This document shows, in pieces, positions 7,064 through 11,097 of a stretch of 11,097 bases of DNA; position 1 is the first letter of the stretch; every line of letters starts with the position of its first letter. Under the pieces are notes generated by a model. That model searched no databases. It saw nothing but the letters and a program-made list of their open reading frames with translations, and had not been told where the DNA came from. A program made the position numbers and the translations under genes. This DNA comes from Vicinamibacteria bacterium (lineage in GTDB: Bacteria > Acidobacteriota > Vicinamibacteria > Vicinamibacterales > 2-12-FULL-66-21), in the NCBI GenBank assembly GCA_025937075.1, contig JAICSD010000107.1, forward strand, positions 1 to 11,097. The letters run 5' to 3'.

Positions 7064-7911
7064 ATGGGTCTCAGCTGCAGGCCCTCGTTCAGGCTGCCCT
7101 GGCGATAGCCCCGAAGATCGATCGTGACGTGGCGGTAGCCGATGGCGCGGAGCTGACGATCGATGCGGCCGGCCATGTCAGGATCGAGCGCGCGCCCGAT
7201 TTCCTCGCGCGCCAGCTCGATGCGGGCGATGGTCTCGTGGTGGCGCACGCGAAACACCCGGAAACCCAGCTCGCGCAGCACGCGTTCGGCGGCCTCGATC
7301 GTCTCGAGCTTCTCGACCGTGACTTCCGAATGGTACGGAATCCGGGACGACAGACAGGCGGACGCCGGCTCGTCCCACGTAGCCATGCCCGCACGCCGCG
7401 CCAGCTCGCGGATCTCCACCTTCGTGAGACCAGCCTCGTCGAGCGGGCTGATGACGCCGAACTCGCGCGCGGCCTGGCGCCCGGGCCGATAGTCGCCGCG
7501 ATCATCGGCGTTGCTGCCGTCGGCGACCGCCGCGACGCCGCGCGCGCGCGCGATCGCCGTGAGGTGCGTGTACAGCTCGTGCTTGCAGTAATAGCAGCGG
7601 TTCGCTGGATTGCTGCGGTACTCGGGCCGCGACATCTCGTCGGTCCGAATCAGCTCGTGGTGCAGATGAAACGTGCGCGCGGTGCCAATCGCGAGGTCGC
7701 GGTGGCGATCCGGATAACTTGGGCTGTCGGCAGTGATGCAGAGCGCGTGCGGTCCGAGGACCTTGGTGGCGGTCACGGCGAGAAACGCGCTGTCGATTCC
7801 TCCGCTGTAGGCAATCAGCACGGACCCGAGGGCGGCGAGCCGTGCATCGAGCGCCGCCGCCTTTCGATCGAGATCAGCAGCCGGCGCGATCGCCGGCGGC
7901 ACCAGCGTCAC
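7060..7911 (-). CDS. larE: LarE-type ATP-dependent sacrificial sulfur transferase
   Basis: A 283-residue PP-loop ATPase of the LarE family. In known systems LarE activates the pyridinium dicarboxylate nucleotide with ATP and transfers sulfur to it during synthesis of the nickel-pincer cofactor of lactate racemase and related enzymes. The PP-loop SGGIDS is at 36-41, preceded by LIAY. NRCYYCKHELY supplies C106 and C109, and EPASACLSSRIPY supplies C186, at the site of the sacrificial Cys of Lactobacillus LarE. Three cysteines in this arrangement match the LarE class described as carrying a [4Fe-4S] cluster, so sulfur delivery may be catalytic rather than sacrificial. The start is GTG at 7911, overlapping the upstream stop by 4 bases (GTGA), which suggests translational coupling. 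No larA, larB or larC is in the window, so the cofactor role is inferred from family alone. Confidence 0.88.
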   Translation of the reverse strand: MTLVPPAIAPAADLDRKAAALDARLAALGSVLIAYSGGIDSAFLAVTATKVLGPHALCITADSPSYPDRHRDLAIGTARTFHLHHELIRTDEMSRPEYRSNPANRCYYCKHELYTHLTAIARARGVAAVADGSNADDRGDYRPGRQAAREFGVISPLDEAGLTKVEIRELARRAGMATWDEPASACLSSRIPYHSEVTVEKLETIEAAERVLRELGFRVFRVRHHETIARIELAREEIGRALDPDMAGRIDRQLRAIGYRHVTIDLRGYRQGSLNEGLQLRPI

Positions 7912-8168
7912 TCGTCCCAGTCCTCACTTTCGGATTCCTCGTCGTCCAGATCGTCGACGTCTTCGTCCTCGTCGTAATCCTCGTCGTCCTCGTCGCGATC
8001 TTCCTCTTCCTCTTCTTCGTCGTCATCGTCCGACAGCTCGAGCTCGACGGGGGACGTGCCAGTCACCTCCAGGTTGGACCCGCACTCGGGGCAACTGATC
8101 AAGTCGCCTTTGTCGACGTCGAACTCGTCGACTTCGATCTCGGCGTCACATTCCGGACAGCTAGCCAT
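7908..8168 (-). CDS. LysW-like zinc-ribbon protein with a long acidic tail
   Basis: An 86-residue protein. The ATG at 8168 has AGGAG six bases upstream; longer in-frame versions would begin at or near the predicted transcription start. Residues 1-40 form a small zinc ribbon with C4/C7 (SCPEC) and C26/C29 (SCPEC), then GSNLEV. This resembles LysW, the amino-group carrier protein of the lysine/arginine pathway, which has CPxC...CPxCG...LEV and ends in EDWGE with a modified C-terminal Glu. Here the protein ends EDWDE, keeping the terminal Glu and Trp. Between these parts is an insertion of almost pure Asp/Glu: 33 of residues 46-86 are acidic. A typical LysW is about 54-60 residues. No ligase or other Lys-pathway gene is nearby; the partner is larE, overlapped by 4 bases. 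It may be a carrier protein, or simply an acidic zinc-ribbon protein. Confidence 0.82.
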   Translation of the reverse strand: MASCPECDAEIEVDEFDVDKGDLISCPECGSNLEVTGTSPVELELSDDDDEEEEEEDRDEDDEDYDEDEDVDDLDDEESESEDWDE

Positions 8169-8184
8169 TACATGCTCCTGGCGC

Positions 8185-8201
8185 CCGGGCACCAGGCCCG
8201 G
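8185..8201 (-). promoter_or_regulatory. 5'-UTR hairpin before the LysW-like gene
   Basis: On the minus strand CCGGGC-ctggt-GCCCGG makes a perfect 6-bp GC stem with a 5-base loop. It ends about 16 bases before the start codon and a few bases before the AGGAG ribosome site. It could tune translation or mRNA stability of the three-gene unit. It is too small for me to call a riboswitch. Confidence 0.3.
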
Positions 8202-8256
8202 CCGCCGCGATCCGTGGCCGGACGCGCAGCGCCTGCACGATCGCAATAGAGTTCGG

Positions 8257-8286
8257 ATTATAGCGAGAACCTGATAAATTCTGCAA
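8257..8286 (-). promoter_or_regulatory. Sigma70-type promoter for the LysW-like/larE/GT39 unit
   Basis: On the minus strand TTGCAG (8281-8286) and a perfect TATAAT (8257-8262) are separated by 18 bp in an AT-rich island within otherwise GC-rich DNA. Transcription would begin near 8250, giving a leader of about 80 bases. This is the clearest promoter in the window. It lies in the spacer shared with the divergent REC-PilZ gene. Confidence 0.68.
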
Positions 8287-8328
8287 TCGAACTAACGCAT
8301 TCTTCGTGCCAGACCGATAACGTACAGC

Positions 8329-9048
8329 GTGCAGGCGCCCACCGTCACCAACAAGACCGTCATCGTTGCCGACGATACTGCGTTCGTGCGGGACCGGTTC
8401 GCGACGGCCCTGCTCGGTGCGGGCCATAAAGCGTTCACCGTGAAGAGCGCGGCGGAGCTGCTCGGACGGGTGCGCGCGGATCTGGCACACGTGGATCTGC
8501 TGGTCCTCGATCTTCGACTGCCGCACGCGGGCGGGATCGAGCTGGTCCGCGCCATTCGCCGGATCGACAGCGGCCGCATTCCTATCCTGGTGTTCAGCGG
8601 GACGATTGCCAACGCCGAGGAGGTGCGCGAGCTGGCGTCTCTCGGCGTCGCAGGCTACGTCAACGAGTACAGCGCGGTGCAGCACATCCTGCCGTCGCTC
8701 GCGCCGCATCTGTTTCCCGACAACTTCAACCGCCGCGGCAGCCCGCGCGTGGTGCTCGGGATCCCCGTTGCCTACCGGTTCGGCAACACCATTGCCGCGG
8801 CGCTGACGCTCAACCTGTCAAAGGGTGGTGTGGCGATTCGCACGATGAGCCCGTTGCAGCAGGGCTCGAAGGTGCGCGCGCGCTTCCGCCTGCCCGGGTC
8901 GAAGAACGACATCGACGCCGATTCGCGGGTGGCCTGGAGCGATCGTCGCGTGGGGATGGGGGTCCAGTTCGAGCACGTCGAACCGGCCGATCAGTCAGCG
9001 ATCGACGAGTTCGTCGATCAGCACTTTTTCACGAACAGAAAAGCATAG
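8329..9048 (+). CDS. REC-PilZ two-domain regulator (response receiver plus c-di-GMP-binding domain)
   Basis: A 239-residue protein starting at GTG. Residues 8-125 are a receiver domain: acidic pair D15/D16, phospho-acceptor D61 in LLVLDLRLP, and S90 in ILVFSGT at the usual Ser/Thr switch. The conserved Lys after beta-5 is absent; the segment is AGYVNEY. Residues 133-235 are a PilZ domain with both c-di-GMP signatures intact: R136-GSP-R140, and N162-L-S164-KG-G167 (NxSxxG). There is no DNA-binding or enzymatic output, so phosphorylation and c-di-GMP probably act on a protein partner, for example in motility, surface or polysaccharide control. No histidine kinase is nearby. No good Shine-Dalgarno precedes the GTG; GATAAC at 8316-8321 sits where a -10 would give a leaderless transcript, but no -35 supports it. 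It diverges from the LysW-like/larE unit. Confidence 0.88.
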   Translation: MQAPTVTNKTVIVADDTAFVRDRFATALLGAGHKAFTVKSAAELLGRVRADLAHVDLLVLDLRLPHAGGIELVRAIRRIDSGRIPILVFSGTIANAEEVRELASLGVAGYVNEYSAVQHILPSLAPHLFPDNFNRRGSPRVVLGIPVAYRFGNTIAAALTLNLSKGGVAIRTMSPLQQGSKVRARFRLPGSKNDIDADSRVAWSDRRVGMGVQFEHVEPADQSAIDEFVDQHFFTNRKA

Positions 9049-9097
9049 GTTCCGCGGTTCCCGGTTCCGGGGGTTCCCGCGTTCGGTTCCCGGTTCC
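9048..9097. repeat. GGTTCC-rich degenerate tandem repeat
   Basis: Six copies of GGTTCC begin at 9048, 9056, 9063, 9072, 9085 and 9092, spaced 7-13 bases and often extended to GGTTCCCG. The first overlaps the last base of the REC-PilZ stop codon. Similar low-complexity GGTTCCC/GGGAACC tracts occur between genes in other GC-rich soil bacteria, to my recollection. Function unknown. Confidence 0.6.
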
Positions 9098-9107
9098 CGC
9101 GTGCTGA

Positions 9108-9138
9108 GGTTCGGATCCCCGACGCCGGATACCGAACC
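9108..9138. terminator. Long hairpin in the convergent spacer before the P-type ATPase gene
   Basis: GGTTCGGATCC (9108-9118) pairs with GGAT-a-CCGAACC (9127-9138) as an 11-bp stem with one bulged A and an 8-base loop. It lies between the converging REC-PilZ and ATPase genes, where a bidirectional terminator is expected. It lacks a T-tract. The 12-base CGGATCCCCGAC occurs at 9112-9123 inside the hairpin and again at 9140-9151. Confidence 0.5.
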
Positions 9139-9170
9139 CCGGATCCCCGACCCGGACTCGCGCATCAGGA

Positions 9171-11097
9171 TCACTCGCGCAGCAGTCGCAGCGCATTCGC
9201 AATCACCACCAGCGACGCGCCCATGTCGGCGACGACGGCCATCCACAGCGTGGCCGCGCCGAGCACCGCCATCACCAGGAAGGCGCTCTTCAGCGCGAGC
9301 GAAAAGACGATGTTCGCCCGGATGTTGCGGACCGTTGCGCGGCTCAGACGCAGCGCATAGGGAATCTTCAGCAGCTCGTCGGACATCAGGGCGACGTCCG
9401 CGGTCTCGAGCGCCGCGTCGCTGCCGGCCGCACCCATCGCGATCCCCACGTCCGCCGCGGCGAGCGCCGGCGCGTCGTTGATGCCGTCGCCGACCATCGC
9501 GAGCGCACCATGGCGCGCTCGCAGCTCATGGACGGCGGAGACTTTGTCCTGCGGCAACAACCCCGCGCGAACCTCGTCGACGCCGATGGCGGCGGCAAGC
9601 GTCTCCGCCGCCGTCCTGTGATCGCCCGTCAGCAGCGCGACGTGGGCAATGCCCTGATCGCGCAGGAGCTGCACGGCATCGCGCGCCGATTCACGCGGAC
9701 GATCGGCAACCGTCACGATCCCGATTGGCTGACGCGCTTCGGCAACGAGCACCATGGATCGCCCGTCGTGGCCCACAGCGTCGATGCGCGCGTGAATCTC
9801 CGAGGAGCAGAGGCCGCGCTCGTCGAACAGGCGATGACTGCCGAGCAGGACGTCCGACGCTCCTATCCTCGCCTGCGCGCCAAGACCTGGCAGCGCCTCG
9901 AAGGCGTGCACGGATTCGAGCGCAAGCTGCTCCTGCTCGGCCCGCGCGACGATGGCGCGTCCGATCGGATGTTCGGATCGGCGCTCGAGCGACGCGGCAA
10001 GCTGCAGGACGCGCTGCGGCGCCGTGCCGTTGAGCGGCGTGACCTCCGCGACGTGCAGGACGCCGCGGGTGAGCGTTCCCGTCTTGTCGAAGGCCACACA
10101 CCGCACGCGCGCCAGTCGTTCCAGGTGCGCGCCTCCCTTGAGCAGCACCCCCTTGCGTGCCGCGGCGGCGAGCGCAGAAACGATCGAGACCGGCGTCGAG
10201 ATGACGAGCGCGCAGGGGCAGGAAATCACGAGCAGCACGAGTGCCCGGTAGATCCAGACGTGCCACGGACCAACGCCCGCGAGGGGCGGCGCGATCGCGA
10301 TGAGCGCCGCCAGCACCAGGACGGCCGGCGTATAGACGCGTGCGAACCGCTCGACGAACGTTTGGCTCGGCGCCCGCTGCGCCTGCGCCCGCTCGACGAG
10401 ATGGATGATGTGCGCGAGCGTCGAATCCGATCGCACGCGCTCCACTTCGATCTCGAGCGCCGCACGTCCGTTGATCGTTCCCGCGAACACTTCATCGCCG
10501 CGCGCTTTTTCGACGGGCAGCGATTCGCCGGTGACCGGCGCCTGATTGACATGGCTGACGCCCTGGACGACGCGGCCGTCGAGCGGAATCTTCTCGCCCG
10601 GTTTGACGATCACGACGTCGCCGACGACGACCTCGTCGATCGGGAGCGGCTGCTCGACGCCGCCGCGCCGAACCGTCGCGGTTGCGGGCGCGAGATCCAT
10701 CAGGGCGCGGATCGCGCCCCGTGCCCGATCCATCGCCCGCGCCTCGAGCAGTTGCGCCAGCGCGAACAGGAACACCACCGACGCGGCTTCGCCCCACTGC
10801 CCGAGCGCCATGGCTCCGGAAACCGCGACGAGCATCAGGACGTTGATGTCGAGCGCGAGGGACCGCGCGGCGTGAACCGCGCGGCGCGCGCTGTACAAGG
10901 CGCCCGAGGCGATCGCGACGAGATACGCCCCGATGACGAGCGGCGAAGGCGCGCCGAGCAGCTCGAGCCCGAACCCGGCGGTCAGCGCGACGCCCGAGAT
11001 GGCCACGAACAACCGGCGCGTGGCCGCTGAGGGCGCGCCGCCGATTGGCACCTCGTGCTCGAGCCACGCGCGCATCCCGGTCTGCGCGACCGCTTCC
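9171..11097 (-). CDS. P1B-type heavy-metal-translocating ATPase (Zn/Cd/Pb class), 5' end missing
   Basis: An inner-membrane ATPase that exports soft divalent metals. The frame stays open through the right edge (EAVAQTG precedes the Met at 11075), so that Met is internal. The lost part probably includes a metal-binding HMA domain, whose last strand and helix the edge resembles. Numbered from that Met: TGES actuator loop 182-185; metal-site C286-P-C288 in SCPCALVISTPV; phosphorylation D330 in DKTGT; nucleotide-domain SEHP 367-370; TGD 483-485; hinge GDGIND 529-534. In the last helices K596 (NIVFSLALKSAFL) and D617 (VVADMGAS) match the Lys/Asp pair of ZntA-like Zn/Cd/Pb pumps and distinguish it from copper pumps. 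A Zn/Cd/Pb-type gene such as zntA or cadA is likely, but I leave the symbol blank because the N-terminus is absent. No regulator gene is visible. Confidence 0.93.
   Translation of the reverse strand, partial: EAVAQTGMRAWLEHEVPIGGAPSAATRRLFVAISGVALTAGFGLELLGAPSPLVIGAYLVAIASGALYSARRAVHAARSLALDINVLMLVAVSGAMALGQWGEAASVVFLFALAQLLEARAMDRARGAIRALMDLAPATATVRRGGVEQPLPIDEVVVGDVVIVKPGEKIPLDGRVVQGVSHVNQAPVTGESLPVEKARGDEVFAGTINGRAALEIEVERVRSDSTLAHIIHLVERAQAQRAPSQTFVERFARVYTPAVLVLAALIAIAPPLAGVGPWHVWIYRALVLLVISCPCALVISTPVSIVSALAAAARKGVLLKGGAHLERLARVRCVAFDKTGTLTRGVLHVAEVTPLNGTAPQRVLQLAASLERRSEHPIGRAIVARAEQEQLALESVHAFEALPGLGAQARIGASDVLLGSHRLFDERGLCSSEIHARIDAVGHDGRSMVLVAEARQPIGIVTVADRPRESARDAVQLLRDQGIAHVALLTGDHRTAAETLAAAIGVDEVRAGLLPQDKVSAVHELRARHGALAMVGDGINDAPALAAADVGIAMGAAGSDAALETADVALMSDELLKIPYALRLSRATVRNIRANIVFSLALKSAFLVMAVLGAATLWMAVVADMGASLVVIANALRLLRE

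Noticed and set aside
7915..8045. GAC/GAG-rich tract as a non-coding microsatellite
   Set aside because: It stays in frame with the zinc-ribbon protein and ends in the LysW-like EDWDE before a stop coupled to larE, so it is coding.
8169..8246. Upstream extension of the LysW-like frame with CRRC residues
   Set aside because: It would start at the predicted transcription start site and overlaps the hairpin; AGGAG supports the ATG at 8168 and the zinc ribbon begins there.
9510..11030. 506-codon plus-strand open frame opposite the P-type ATPase
   Set aside because: It is antisense to a protein with every P1B motif in order. Its translation is Arg/His/Asp-rich with no fold or family likeness, as expected from GC-rich codon bias.

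Overview
The window is GC-rich bacterial chromosome, coding throughout, with no rRNA, tRNA, CRISPR array or recognisable transposase. The gene families suggest a soil-type Acidobacteriota genome, perhaps class Vicinamibacteria. The pointers are a Pal with an FCVDQTESCWQQNRR-type tail, a GT39-like membrane protein carrying the HQPHPPGYP motif and a long C-terminal beta-rich domain, and a REC-PilZ protein. This placement is inferred from protein style, not from a marker gene.

Layout. Positions 1-3180 (minus strand) hold a two-gene unit: a lipoprotein amidohydrolase of the N-acyl-D-amino-acid deacylase family, followed 20 bp later by a secreted beta-propeller dehydrogenase-like protein that runs off the left edge. 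Positions 3181-3452 contain the remains of a VOC (glyoxalase-fold) gene. Pal (minus, 3453-4025) and a SAM-dependent methyltransferase (plus, 4076-4807) diverge from a 50-bp spacer. The methyltransferase converges on the next block across a perfect hairpin at 4810-4828.

Positions 4832-8168 (minus) form a tightly coupled three-gene unit: an 86-residue LysW-like zinc-ribbon protein with an extreme acidic tail, a LarE-type PP-loop sulfur transferase, and a GT39-like polytopic membrane protein. Both junctions are 4-nt overlaps (GTGA, then CTGA). A strong sigma70-like promoter lies upstream at 8257-8286. Divergent from this unit is a REC-PilZ two-domain regulator (8329-9048). A 122-bp convergent spacer follows, packed with GGTTCC repeats and a long hairpin. 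The right end (9171-11097, minus) is a zinc/cadmium/lead-type P1B ATPase whose N-terminus lies outside the window.

How they work together. The left unit looks like secreted or periplasmic catabolism of modified amino acids or other small substrates. Pal serves envelope integrity. The most unusual part is the LysW-like/LarE/GT39 unit. It joins a possible carrier protein to a sulfur transferase without LarB, LarC or a LysX-type ligase in view, and its third gene appears to start at CTG.
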